From Mucilaginibacter cryoferens (GTDB lineage Bacteria; Bacteroidota; Bacteroidia; Sphingobacteriales; Sphingobacteriaceae), in assembly GCF_014205845.1 (NCBI RefSeq), contig NZ_JACHCR010000017.1, positions 62,001 to 126,000 on the forward strand: a DNA stretch of 64,000 nt. Direction: 5' to 3'. A program made the translations under genes and the position numbers. Positions 52,887-63,100 of this stretch are shown in pieces. Positions within the stretch are counted from its first letter, which is position 1. Every line of letters begins with the position of its first letter. The notes under the pieces are model-generated. The model was not told where the DNA came from, made no database searches, and saw nothing but the letters and a program-made list of their open reading frames with translations.

Positions 52887-54647
52887 TTATTTTTCTTCGC
52901 TAATGGCGGTTATGGCTTGCAAAAACCAGGCGGCATGTGGCAGCCATTGTTCCGTCCAACGCCATTCGTTGCCATTATCTTCGGTTTTGTAATCAATTCC
53001 GCTGCCATCGGCGTTGTCTTTGCCGCCGGTTATTCCATTGGAGATGCCACCTTTGCCGGAGCCATGACCAAAGTTTGAGCTCATGTACGGTACATTGTTT
53101 TTACCAAACTGGTACATAAAACATATCGAGTATGGATTACAACCCAATATCCACGATAGTTGATTAGATGCATACGCAACCAGTTCTTTTTTTACTCGCC
53201 ATCCACCCTTTTCAGGGTATACCAACCGGCCGCCAACTATGGCAGCTGTTGCCAATGATCCCAGGCGGGCGTTTTCGCCTTGCCACCACCAGCCGGTTTC
53301 GTTTTCATGAGGAATAAAAAAGCCATCCTGTACCTTATCTTTCAGCCGGAAGGTTTGCCTTGCGTAACCAAATGGATTACTTACTTCGGCTGTAACCCGT
53401 AGATTATAATCCAATGCCTTTTTAATGGTATTTAGTGCCACAGCTCTGTTTGCTCCGTTTTTCTCTTTACTCAAATATCTGCTTAAAGCAACAACCGGCA
53501 TACCCGCGTCTGATGCATGCCAATACGGGCGGCCATTATCATTGGCATAAAAATACCCCTCAGTACTCATCCTGTTTTCGATATTGTGAGCACGTTTACG
53601 GGCTTCATTTTGGTAAAATGAGCTATCGGTAGCTATCCAAAGCTCGGTTGCAGCCATCAGGGCGCAGTAATCGTCAATAATGTTTTCTTTGCCATCATCA
53701 TCATATTCGGTATTATGAATCAATAGATGTGCAAATGCCCTTTTGGCGGCATCAAGGTATTCGGCCGATTTAAAGTCGCCATCTTTTTTAAGCTGAGAAA
53801 TACGGGCAAGGGCAGCTATCGCCATACCCCCACCTTCACGAAAGGCGCATTGATACTCGTTAGTTGTAACACTGTTTGCCCTTAATCCTACTACCCTGCG
53901 TGCCTTTGGATCTTTATTAAAATAGCTAAACACGATCATGTAAAAATAGTCGTCTTTTGATAAGGCTCTCATCATATAGTCGGCACCATATATGGCCTCA
54001 TCTACGGTTTTATCGTACATGTTAAGCTTATTAAGCGTTGCCGGAATACTTTGCACCGCGTTAATCATAGACCACGTTACCAGCGGTATTTGTTGTGGCG
54101 ACATATAATTTGCATAAGCCAGATGCGAAAAATATTTGCTTACATCGCCCGATGCATCGCACCAGCCGCCATGTATATCAACTGTTTTATCGCTGCCATA
54201 AAGTAAAAGCTGCTTATCTGCGGCCAATTCGGTGGGTGTATTTGCCCTTTGATTGTTATAATAGCCAATGATAGATGGCAGGGTTGTTATCGCCAACGCA
54301 TTATCGCTGATGCTAAACTCATCTGATAAGGATTGCTTCCCGTTGATTTTTACACTCACTTTATATTTACCGGCTTTTGCTACCACAGAAAAGTCGGCCT
54401 GATAAAAAAAAGCACCTTTTGCCCATTGTTCAATCCGTAAGGGTCCTTTAAGCACACCGGTAAATACTGTTTTCCCAGCTTCATCTATCAACAAAAAATT
54501 TGTTGCACCAGGCAATTTTGTATCGTTACGTATTACCGCCATTTTAGCACCCTGCGAATCGAAAGCAACCTGGTTTACATAAATTATAGGGCTTGCTTCA
54601 CAAAAGCAGGTAATAAAAATTAAGACGCAGCTTAAAGTATATCTCAT
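52887..54647 (-). CDS. Glycoside hydrolase family 9 (endoglucanase/cellobiohydrolase-like)
   Basis: 586 residues: signal peptide (YTLSCVLIFITCFCEA), an N-terminal immunoglobulin-like CelD_N domain (about 20-115, IYVNQVAFDSQGAK...), then the (alpha/alpha)6 GH9 barrel. Active-site region HGGWCDASGDVSKYF gives the nucleophile/base Asp pair, and NGNEWRWTEQWLPHAAW near the C-terminus gives the acid Glu. SWILGCNPYSICFMYQFG is another family block. It breaks beta-1,4-glucans or similar. No SusC/D pair is beside it. Confidence 0.9.
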   Translation of the reverse strand: MRYTLSCVLIFITCFCEASPIIYVNQVAFDSQGAKMAVIRNDTKLPGATNFLLIDEAGKTVFTGVLKGPLRIEQWAKGAFFYQADFSVVAKAGKYKVSVKINGKQSLSDEFSISDNALAITTLPSIIGYYNNQRANTPTELAADKQLLLYGSDKTVDIHGGWCDASGDVSKYFSHLAYANYMSPQQIPLVTWSMINAVQSIPATLNKLNMYDKTVDEAIYGADYMMRALSKDDYFYMIVFSYFNKDPKARRVVGLRANSVTTNEYQCAFREGGGMAIAALARISQLKKDGDFKSAEYLDAAKRAFAHLLIHNTEYDDDGKENIIDDYCALMAATELWIATDSSFYQNEARKRAHNIENRMSTEGYFYANDNGRPYWHASDAGMPVVALSRYLSKEKNGANRAVALNTIKKALDYNLRVTAEVSNPFGYARQTFRLKDKVQDGFFIPHENETGWWWQGENARLGSLATAAIVGGRLVYPEKGGWRVKKELVAYASNQLSWILGCNPYSICFMYQFGKNNVPYMSSNFGHGSGKGGISNGITGGKDNADGSGIDYKTEDNGNEWRWTEQWLPHAAWFLQAITAISEEK

Positions 54648-54855
54648 AACACGATTTTGAAGTTTTTTTGAGGATGGACAGGATTTAAACTCCTTGCATT
54701 AGCAAACGCAAATTACTACTATAAACTGTTTGCATCCACCTTATAACAGCTAATGTTTGTATTAACTAACCCTACATCATCACTACAACCCAAATTAGTT
54801 ATTCGTGAGTGATTGATTTGCAATCTATTACAGGCTTCTTATTATAAAAATATAA

Positions 54856-54889
54856 ATTGCCCGTGTACACTTTTATTTAGGTAGCTTTG
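54856..54889 (+). promoter_or_regulatory. Promoter of the candidate ncRNA
   Basis: TTG at 54857-54859, 22-nt spacer, TAGCTTTG at 54882-54889: exact -7 TAnnTTTG and a partial -33. It predicts transcription from about 54896. Confidence 0.6.
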
Positions 54890-54895
54890 AATTGT

Positions 54896-55054
54896 TATGC
54901 GGTAATATTATCCCGGGGAGTAGCTGTCCCTCATTACCTTAGTTTAAAAACAACAAATTACACAAATAATATAAGGTCTGGAGGTGTTGATCTCCGGTTC
55001 TTAAAGATCCTTTAAAGCCCCTGTAAACGATTACCTACAGGGGTTTTATTTTTT
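54896..55054 (+). ncRNA. Candidate structured small RNA (about 159 nt)
   Basis: In the 420-bp gap between GH9 and a small gene, a promoter and a strong terminator enclose a transcript with no long ORF. Stems seen: GGTAAT/ATTACC (54901-54906, 54933-54938) with GGGA/TCCC inside, CTGGAG/CTCCGG with one G-U pair (about 54978-54997), TTAAAG/CTTTAA (about 55001-55015), then terminator CCCCTGTA/TACAGGGG (55018-55025, 55036-55043) and a U tract to 55054. ATTACC occurs again in the terminator loop (55030-55035), so the 5' GGTAAT has two possible partners. Size and place are compatible with a 6S-like RNA, but this is not established. The 210 bp before its promoter hold nothing I recognise beyond a short AGGATT relative near 54673. 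Confidence 0.55.
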
Positions 55055-55070
55055 ATATAGATAAGATATC

Positions 55071-55412
55071 ATGGAAGAAAGAAAGTATTTAACTACCTGG
55101 AAAAGGTACATGCCCGTTATTCGTCTGCATTTGAAGAAGAGCCTTACTGAAGATCAGCAATTTAAGCTGAATATCACCGATTTTGAATCGGCCGGCGACC
55201 GTGGAAAATCCGGTTACACCTTCAATATCAATATGGAGAATGGCAAAGTTACCAACAACATCAGTGGATCAGCCGTTGCGCGTGATCTGTTTGAAGCCAT
55301 TAAAGGCGACGATGCAGTTAAGGCTATGTTACTGGATAAAAACGTTAAAATAAGCGTTGGGAAATCATTTGTGCTGAGCATTAAAACCACTCACCTTTCA
55401 ACCTACAGGTAG
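55071..55412 (+). CDS. Small hypothetical protein
   Basis: 113 residues, basic N-terminus (MEERKYLTTWKRYMPVIRLHLKKS), no signal peptide or membrane helix. A middle segment DFESAGDRGKSGYTFNINMENG is strand-like, and ISVGKSFVLSIKTTHLS ends the chain. No family recognised. It starts 16 nt after the ncRNA terminator, so either it is read by readthrough of that terminator (attenuation-type) or it has its own promoter overlapping the terminator. Confidence 0.6.
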   Translation: MEERKYLTTWKRYMPVIRLHLKKSLTEDQQFKLNITDFESAGDRGKSGYTFNINMENGKVTNNISGSAVARDLFEAIKGDDAVKAMLLDKNVKISVGKSFVLSIKTTHLSTYR

Positions 55413-55431
55413 GTTTACACTATCAAATCTT

Positions 55432-55467
55432 AAAAAGGAAATAACCAACAGGCTATTTCCTTTTTTT
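55432..55467. terminator. Bidirectional terminator overlapping the GH20 stop codon
   Basis: AAAAAGGAAATA / TATTTCCTTTTT (12 bp, about 55432-55443 and 55454-55465), with T7 after it on the plus strand and U5 after it on the minus strand. The GH20 stop codon (55453-55455) lies inside the stem. Confidence 0.85.
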
Positions 55468-57201
55468 ATGCGGTTTACTTTTTGACGATTTTCCTTTTGA
55501 CGAAGGCTTATGCGTTTTAGAAGCAGCTTTCCTACCCTTTTTTGATACATGGGTATGTGAGGTCTTCTTTGATCTGTGATGATGGCCATGTCGCTCATTT
55601 ACAGGTATTTTCTTTATAATAACCGGTGCAAAATCAATAGCTTCCGGGTGTGCGGCCAAATCAAAGGGGTTAAAATAGTATATGCCAGCTGCATCCCAGT
55701 TCTTTAAACCGGCTTGGAGCTTTTGGTTAAATGCAGCCTCATTCTTTACCTCAGGCGCTGTCCATCCGGCCTCGGCCAATCCTGCTATTCTTGGGAAAAG
55801 CATAAAATCAAGCCGTTTTTCTGAGGCTATTTTTTCTGTCCAGATATTGGCCTGTACACCTACTATCTGGTTAGAGGCCAATTGGTCGGTCGCTAATTGC
55901 CTATCGGGGAAGTTGTAAATATCTGTTACCCTGTTAAATACACCTTTCCAATTACGGCCGGATACATGGCTGGCATCCTGCAAAAAATCGAGATAAAGTG
56001 GCAAACGGGGGCATAATACCACCTGGTAGTTTTTCTGTAAGGCCAGGCTTAGTTGGCCCGGGAGGTTTTGCCGCCACCAAAATATGATGGTTTTGCCGGC
56101 TGGTAGGTCGGTTTGTACGGCTTCATCCCAGGCTAATATCTTGCTGCCCAGGCTGGTAACGGTGTCCGTCATCCGTTTAAAAAAGTAGCGTTCGAGTGCA
56201 CCAACATCGGCAAAGCCTTTGGCCTGCATCATGTGGGCTATGGCGGTATCTAACGACCAGGCTTTTACACCCAGAACTACCTCATCTCCACCTAAATGCA
56301 TCATTTTAGATGGAAAAATAGCAGTGGTTTCTTTAATAATATCCGCTAAATATTTGTAGGTTTCCTCTTTAGCAGGGTTAAAAGTAAAGTTTGGATAACC
56401 GGCTACACTCCCACCAGAATATTCGGGATAAGCCCTGTTGGCAGCAGTGGCATGGCCGGGCATATCAATCTCGGGGATAACAGTTATAAAGCGTTGCGCT
56501 GCATAGCTAACTATCTCTTTTATATCGCTTTGTGTATAATATTTAGGTGCGGCTTCTGCCGATGTATCGCTGTAATCGCCTACGCCGCCAACTAACGTTA
56601 GCCTGGGATACTTCTTAATTTCTATGCGCCACCCCTGTACATCGGTTAGGTGCCAGTGAAACTTGTTGAGCTTGTAATAAGCCATCCAGTCCAATAGCTG
56701 TTTAACTTTCTGCTTGCCGAAAAAATGCCTCGATTCATCCAGCATTAAACCGCGCCATTGGTAGCGGGGAGCATCTGCTATCTCGTTGGATGCCAATGTG
56801 ATATCGCCCTGCGGCTGATCTTTAATGATCTGTAATAACGAGATCAAACCGTAAAAAATACCTTCTTTATTGGAGGCGGTGATAATGATGCGGTCTGGCG
56901 CTATTTTGAGGATGTAGGCGCCTGTTGTTTGGGGTGTATTGCTTAATATAAGTTTTATTGAACTTGCTGTATCAGTGTTATTTACATTGATTACTAAACC
57001 ATTTGCTTTAGCTATTTCCTTTTGGAAATAAATAGCCAATGGGGTTAATGAAGTATCGCTTACACCTATAGATACCCGGCTGTTAAAACTGAAAGTTCCG
57101 GTGCCATTTACTACCGAACGGGGTTGTGGGATGATGTTTAAGTTTTGTGCTTTTAGATATCCGGAGAAAAGGAGCAGCGCTGCTAAAAATTTAAATTTCA
57201 T
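55453..57201 (-). CDS. Beta-N-acetylhexosaminidase, GH20, with basic His/Lys tail
   Basis: 582 residues: signal peptide (KFLAALLLFSGYLKA), a GH20b N-terminal domain (about 20-140), then the catalytic TIM barrel starting RYQWRGLMLDESRHFFGKQKV. MHLGGDEVVLG near 300 has the catalytic Asp-Glu pair. IPEIDMPGHATA and AGLAEAGWTAPE are also typical. It removes terminal GlcNAc/GalNAc, for example from chitin oligomers or glycans. The last 50 residues are a His/Lys/Ser-rich low-complexity tail (HGHHHRSKK, then K-rich) not usual for the family. Confidence 0.92.
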   Translation of the reverse strand: MKFKFLAALLLFSGYLKAQNLNIIPQPRSVVNGTGTFSFNSRVSIGVSDTSLTPLAIYFQKEIAKANGLVINVNNTDTASSIKLILSNTPQTTGAYILKIAPDRIIITASNKEGIFYGLISLLQIIKDQPQGDITLASNEIADAPRYQWRGLMLDESRHFFGKQKVKQLLDWMAYYKLNKFHWHLTDVQGWRIEIKKYPRLTLVGGVGDYSDTSAEAAPKYYTQSDIKEIVSYAAQRFITVIPEIDMPGHATAANRAYPEYSGGSVAGYPNFTFNPAKEETYKYLADIIKETTAIFPSKMMHLGGDEVVLGVKAWSLDTAIAHMMQAKGFADVGALERYFFKRMTDTVTSLGSKILAWDEAVQTDLPAGKTIIFWWRQNLPGQLSLALQKNYQVVLCPRLPLYLDFLQDASHVSGRNWKGVFNRVTDIYNFPDRQLATDQLASNQIVGVQANIWTEKIASEKRLDFMLFPRIAGLAEAGWTAPEVKNEAAFNQKLQAGLKNWDAAGIYYFNPFDLAAHPEAIDFAPVIIKKIPVNERHGHHHRSKKTSHTHVSKKGRKAASKTHKPSSKGKSSKSKPHKKRK

Positions 57202-57410
57202 TCAAAAAACAAGTCAAATTATTGGGGCTGCGCTATGATAGGGATTTTCTGCTAAATGGCCGTAATTTATTTGCAATATGTTAAAAATATGGAAGTAACT
57301 GGTAAGTATTTGAGAATATATTGTAGGTATTTGAGAATTTATAGGAATTATCTGAGAAAAAAATGGAGGTAAGGTACAATTCTGCATTTTTACGTATCGC
57401 CTGGACATTT

Positions 57411-58295
57411 TTAGCCTTCCAGCGCGTTCATGATGCTGCCAATAATTGTACCATAAACCAAAACCGGGGCTGCCAAAACCGATATCTTTTTCTTCCAGTT
57501 TACATATCGGTCATTGATAAAATTATTCCAGTTATAAGTATTGAGCTGTGCGCGGCCATAGGTGATGCTTGGCTCGGTAATTTTAGTGGTATGCCACCAG
57601 CCCGATGGAAAAAACAGGGTCTCCCCTTCCAGCAGGTGAAGAACTATGGGTTCAACTTCTTTAAACAACGGAAACTTTTCATAATCGGGATTAAGGAAAT
57701 TAATTTGCGAAAACTTGGGGTTATCCGGGTACGGGTACATGTTGGGCGTTTGGGATGGCTGGTACATGAAAAATACTTTCGATCCATATACCTGGGTTAT
57801 CTGCGTATGCATAAACAGCGCATCATAATGCAGGTATGGAAAGCTTGAACCATTACCGCCTAAAAATAGTTCATGTACGGTTGTACCGGCCAATAACTTA
57901 TCGGGCATTAGCTTACTATGAACCCTGTCGCTTTTGCCGTAAACCAACTGGGGCGAAAAATCGGGCATCAACTCGGGGAATACTTTTTTGATATCGAAAT
58001 TGAACGGGTACGGTGCACGGTTCTCTGCAGTAGATACTAGAATGCGATCTATAGCCTCGGCCATGGTATAGGTTACACCATCAATGGTTTTGGTGATGTG
58101 GCCGTAGTTTTGCTTATAAAACCCGGGGGTATGCTTACCCATTGCAGGCCAGGCTTTGGCGGCATCGGTTAGTACAACCGGCAACGATTTATCAACGTAC
58201 TCCCTGATAAATTCATCCCTCGAAAGATTGGTCCGTTTATCAATAGTAAAGGATGGTTTACTGCCTGCTTTTTCAAGCACATCGGTCTGTTGCAT
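57411..58295 (-). CDS. JmjC/cupin_8 domain protein
   Basis: 294 residues. N-terminal DRILVSTAENRAPYPF region then the JmjC-like cupin: YLHYDALFMHTQITQVYGSK holds the metal His-x-Asp, SGWWHTTKITEPSITYG the distal His, and QVYGSKVFFM the 2-oxoglutarate lysine site. Family members hydroxylate proteins or small molecules; the substrate is unknown. There is no signal peptide. It is monocistronic between two AT-rich gaps. Confidence 0.85.
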   Translation of the reverse strand: MQQTDVLEKAGSKPSFTIDKRTNLSRDEFIREYVDKSLPVVLTDAAKAWPAMGKHTPGFYKQNYGHITKTIDGVTYTMAEAIDRILVSTAENRAPYPFNFDIKKVFPELMPDFSPQLVYGKSDRVHSKLMPDKLLAGTTVHELFLGGNGSSFPYLHYDALFMHTQITQVYGSKVFFMYQPSQTPNMYPYPDNPKFSQINFLNPDYEKFPLFKEVEPIVLHLLEGETLFFPSGWWHTTKITEPSITYGRAQLNTYNWNNFINDRYVNWKKKISVLAAPVLVYGTIIGSIMNALEG

Positions 58296-58459
58296 GGATA
58301 TCCGGGGTTAATATAAAAACTGGCTAAAGGATTTATAAACGTAAACAATTTTCTGTAGATGAATAAAATGTAAAAATTAAATTCGTTAAATATTTACTGG
58401 AAGTTGGGGTAATGCACATAGGGTGCAGACTTAAACGCGGGAGACGAGAAAGTACAAAA

Positions 58460-58491
58460 AAAGCCGGTTGTAACTGAATACAACCGGCTTT
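58460..58491 (-). terminator. Intrinsic terminator of the RND efflux operon
   Basis: Perfect 13-bp stem, arms 58460-58472 and 58479-58491 around a 6-nt loop, and a U run on the minus-strand side (plus-strand A run 58456-58462). It lies about 70 nt past the outer-membrane factor stop. Confidence 0.92.
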
Positions 58492-58559
58492 GCAATATTG
58501 GATAACCAGGTTAATTAAAGAATTTAACTACTCTCCCAATCAACCACTCACTTAAAAAA

Positions 58560-59984
58560 TTATTTCCAGCCACCGCCTAATGAACGGTAAAGGTCGGCAG
58601 TTGCTGTTAGTTCATCTCTTTTGATGGAAGCCAGTTCCAACTCGCCTTGCAGTACATTGCCCTGGGCTGTTATTACTTCAAGGTAATTGGCAAGGCCGTT
58701 TTTAAATAACATGCTGGCATTGCTTGTTGCCTGTTGCAATGTTTTTACGCGGTTGGTTGCAATAACTTGCTCTTCTTTCAATTTATCAATTTTAACCAGC
58801 GCGTCAGATACTTCGCCAACGGCGTTTAATACCGATTGTCTGAATTGTAATACCGTTTTATCGCGGTTTACTTTGGCAACCTGGTATTGGGTGCTCAGTT
58901 GTTTGTGCTCTAATAATGGCTGCGCAACGCTACCGGCAACTATACCAAATAAGGCAGCCGGAATGTTAAACCAATTGCTGGCTTTAAAGGAGTTAACGCC
59001 ACCGCTTGCGGTGATCCTTAGTGCCGGGTACATTTCTGATTTGGTAATGCCCACGTTGGCGTTGGCAATGGTTAAAGCAAGTTCTGTGCTTCTTACATCG
59101 GGCCTGCGGCTTACAATGGCTGTTGGTACGCCTGCGGTTAGCACTTCAGGAAACTTTACATCGTTTATTGTACCGTTACGCTCAATAGCATCCGGTAATC
59201 TGCCGGCTAAAATGCTTAACGCGTTTTCCTGTACGGCTACATTCCGCTCAAACTGAGGCACTAACTGTGCCGCAGCCTGTTGCTGTGCTTCAGCTTGTTG
59301 TACGGCTAATAAAGTAACCTGACCGGCATCGTATTGTAAACGAATGATTCTTAATGTGCTGTCGTTCAGTTTTACGTTTTTACGGGTAATTTCCAATTGT
59401 GCGTCCAGCATCAGCAGGTTATAGTAACCTTGCGATACACCTGCTACAATATTGGTCTGGATAGCTTTTTTTGCTTCGGTTGTTTGCAGGTATTGCGCCA
59501 GGGCCGAGCGGCTCTGGTTCCTGATCTTTCCCCAGATATCAGCCTCCCATGAAAGGGCCAGGTTTGCAGAATAATCTTCTACGTGCTTGGTACCAATATT
59601 ATACTGGGCAATGCTTAAGCCGGTTAAACTGTTATCGCTTGGGCGATTGGTGCTACCGGTAACATTTAGGTCAACCTGTGGTACGTAGTTCCATTTTACC
59701 TGTTTAAACAATAACTGCGCGGCATCAATGTTTTTAACAGCTATCTGCATATCATAGTTTTTGGCTATGGCGCTGTCAATCAACTTTTGCAGGGTTGCAT
59801 CGGTAAAAAAGTTCTTCCACTGTAAATCGGCAATACTGCTTGTATCGGCAGTGGTTATAGTCGCGGCATTCCTGAAACTTGCAGGCAAATCCGCTTTTGG
59901 TGTTGCCACGTCTTTTGACACTTTACAGGCGCTTAAAAAGCCCATAAGTAATACAAAAGCCAATGGAGTTATATATCGTTTCAT
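58560..59984 (-). CDS. RND efflux outer membrane factor (TolC/OprM-like lipoprotein)
   Basis: 474 residues. Lipoprotein signal with Cys 20 (FVLLMGFLSAC, then KVSK), then two OEP repeats of coiled-coil helices joined by barrel strands: YDMQIAVKNIDAAQLLFKQV, VPQVDLNVTGSTNRP, LALTIANANVGITKSEMYPAL, PAALFGIVAGSVAQPLLE. NodT/OprM family. It forms the exit duct of the pump encoded upstream, 129 bp away across a heptad repeat array. Confidence 0.92.
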   Translation of the reverse strand: MKRYITPLAFVLLMGFLSACKVSKDVATPKADLPASFRNAATITTADTSSIADLQWKNFFTDATLQKLIDSAIAKNYDMQIAVKNIDAAQLLFKQVKWNYVPQVDLNVTGSTNRPSDNSLTGLSIAQYNIGTKHVEDYSANLALSWEADIWGKIRNQSRSALAQYLQTTEAKKAIQTNIVAGVSQGYYNLLMLDAQLEITRKNVKLNDSTLRIIRLQYDAGQVTLLAVQQAEAQQQAAAQLVPQFERNVAVQENALSILAGRLPDAIERNGTINDVKFPEVLTAGVPTAIVSRRPDVRSTELALTIANANVGITKSEMYPALRITASGGVNSFKASNWFNIPAALFGIVAGSVAQPLLEHKQLSTQYQVAKVNRDKTVLQFRQSVLNAVGEVSDALVKIDKLKEEQVIATNRVKTLQQATSNASMLFKNGLANYLEVITAQGNVLQGELELASIKRDELTATADLYRSLGGGWK

Positions 59985-60002
59985 TGTTTTGTTTGTTAAA
60001 GA

Positions 60003-60111
60003 GAGTCAAGAATTAAGAATCAGGAATCAAGACGGGAGATTGCCTTCAATCTTCATATCTCATAGTTTTCCTTTTTTGTCTTAACTCTTGATTCTTGTCT
60101 CTTGATTCTAA
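60003..60111. repeat. Heptad-periodic intergenic array (copy 5)
   Basis: Left block 60004-60038 steps in 7-bp units (AGTCAAG, AATTAAG, AATCAGG, AATCAAG, ACGGGAG). The right block near 60078-60111 is the inverse type (CTTAACT, CTTGATT, CTTGTCT, CTTGATT). It occupies the spacer between the RND permease and outer-membrane factor genes. Confidence 0.83.
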
Positions 60112-60112
60112 A

Positions 60113-63100
60113 TTAATTATTCTGCAGCTCTACTTTATGAGGGTCAATTACATGGCCCTTTTGATTGGTTGATGAACCGTGCCCTTCAAGTGTTGGTGTT
60201 GGTACGCCGGATATCTTTTCCTGTAATCCCTGGAAAATCACAAACAGTACCGGAATGATAAACAATCCTAATATTACACCAGACACCATACCACCTGCGG
60301 CACCTATACTTATAGAGTGGTTACCTTGTGCCGATGGACCTGTTGCTATACTCATCGGGAATAAACCGAACACGAAAGCCAACGACGTCATCACGATAGG
60401 ACGAATCCTAAGCCTGGCCGCCTCTATAGCTGCCTGAACAAGCCCATACCCTGCCTTGCGCCGCTGCACCGCAAACTCCACAATAAGAATGGCATTTTTG
60501 GCCAGCAAACCGATGAGCATGATGAGGGCTACCTGCACATAGATGTTGTTTTCGATACCGGTTAACCCTAATACCACAAACACACCAAATATACCTGTAG
60601 GTATTGAAAGTATTACCGCCAGTGGCAAAATGTAGCTTTCATACTGTGCTGATAACAAGAAGTATACAAACACCAAACAAAGCATAAATATAATAGCCGA
60701 CTGACCACCAGAAGAGATCTCTTCACGTGTTTGGCCGCTAAATTCATAAGCAAAACCTGTTGGCAATTGCTCTTGTGCTGTTTCTTGTATAGCCTTTATC
60801 GCGTCGCCAGAGCTGTAGCCCGGTTTAGGGATAGCGTTAACCTCAATAGAGTTAAACAAGTTATAACGTGAAGCGGTTTCTGAACCATATACACGGGTAA
60901 GTTTAACCAGGGTATTGATAGGCACGTTTTCGCCGGCTTTATTTTTAACAAATACCCTGTCAATTGCAGATGGATCTGTCCTGTCGGCAATATCAGCCTG
61001 AACAACCACGCGGTAGTATTTACCAAAGCGGTTAAAGTCTGATGCCTGGGCCGAACCAAAGTAAGCCTGCATGGTTTGCAATATGTCTTTAACATTTACA
61101 CCTAACTGGTTAGCCTTTTCGTCGTCAACTTCTAATTGTAACTGAGGATAATCTGCTTTGTAAGATGTAAAGGCATAGGCTATTGCCGGTTTTGCCATCA
61201 GTTTGCCTATAAAGTTATTGGCCACGCCGCTAAATTTATCCAGTTTGCCGTTGGTTCTATCCTGTAGTACTACGTCAAGTGCCTCTACGTTACTGAAACC
61301 CGGAACGGTTGGGAAACTGAACACAAAGAAAGTACCGCCTGGTATGCCACCTAATCTCCCTCTTACTATATTTTGTATAGCATCGATATTTTTAACAGCG
61401 CCCCTTTCTTCATTAGGTTTCAACAACAGGAATATTACCCCTGCCGATGGACTGCTTGATTGTGTTAAAAAGTTAAACCCGGATAACGCGGTAACAAACC
61501 TGGCCGATGGTAAAGTTTTAAGCTGCTCTTCGGCCTGTTTAAATATCTTATTGGTACCGCTTAAAGATGTTCCGGATGGTGTACTAACGGCTATGGCCAC
61601 AAAGCCTTGATCTTCGGTAGGTATAAAGCCTGTTTTTGTTTTATTTACCATGTAAACGGTAGCTAAAACGATTAGTACAAGGCCGCCTATGCTCAACCAT
61701 TTTTTACGGATCAGAAATTTTAAGCCTCCGATATACCTGTTGGTCATATAATTAAACCCACCATTAAAGCCTGCATAAAATTTCTCTGCAAAACCTTTTT
61801 TAGGTGCGCTATGGCCATCTTTACCATGTTTGTTCTTTAAGAACAAAGCGGCCAAAGCAGGGCTAAGTGTTAATGCATTAACAGCCGATATAATGATGGC
61901 TATAGACATGGTTAACGCAAACTGTCGGTAAAATATACCTGTTGAACCTGTCATGAAACTAACCGGTAAAAACACAGCCGCCATAACCAGCGTAATAGAT
62001 ATAATGGCACCCGTAATTTCTTTCATAGCCTCGGTAGTTGCCGCTTTGGGCGTAAGGCTTGGGTCGTCTTCCATTTTGGCATGCACCGCCTCTACCACCA
62101 CAATAGCATCATCCACCACAATACCTATGGCCAGTACCAGCGCAAACAGCGTTAAAAGGTTAACAGAGAAGCCAAAGAGATTCATGAAGAAAAACGTACC
62201 GATAATAGCTACCGGAACGGCAATGGCCGGAATCAATGTAGACCTGAAATCCTGAAGGAATATAAATACTACTATAAATACCAGTATAAAAGCCTCTACC
62301 AATGTATGCTCCACCTGGTTAATTGATTCATCCAAATCGGTTTTGGTACGATAGAACTGGTTGTATTTGATACCGGCAGGAAAATCCTTCGATAATTTTA
62401 CTAACAGCTTATCAATACCAATCTGAATTTCGTTGGCGTTTGAACCCGCCAGTTGTATAATACCAATAATGATACCGTCTTTTCCGTTAAGGTTACTTAC
62501 GCTGTTATAAGAGTAAGCGCCCAGTTCTACACGGGCTACATCTTTTAAATGCAATACAGAACCATCTGCGTTTGCACGGATAGCAATATTCTGGTATTCT
62601 TCTGGTTTGGTAAGTTTACCTTTATATTTAATTACATATTCAAATGCCTCGTTACTGCGCTCACCAAATTTACCGGGCGCGGCTTCCAGGTTTTTGTCTT
62701 GTATGGCGGCCATTACTTCGGCAGGGGTAACTTTGTAAGCTGCCATCTGGCCCGGATTAAGCCAAACACGCATTGAGTAATCCTTAACACCACCAAATAT
62801 ACTGGCAGAACCCACACCCGGGATACGTTTAATTTCGGGTATAATGTTGATCTGCGCATAGTTGGCTACAAATGTTTGATCGTATTTCTTCGGATCATCT
62901 GTGTAAATAGCCATGGCACCTATAAAGCTGTTTTGCTGCTTGGTGGTGGTTATTCCATATTGTACAACTTCGGCAGGCAACTGACTTGTAGCCTGTGAAA
63001 CACGGTTTTGAACGTTCACCGCCGCCTGATCGGGGTCGGTACCTTGTTTAAAATAAACGGTGATACCCAATGTACCGTCGTTACTGGCGGTAGAGGTCAT

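Noticed and set aside
57363..57848. 161-codon plus-strand reading frame antisense to the JmjC gene
   Set aside because: The JmjC protein has intact metal-site motifs; the opposite frame is a shadow.
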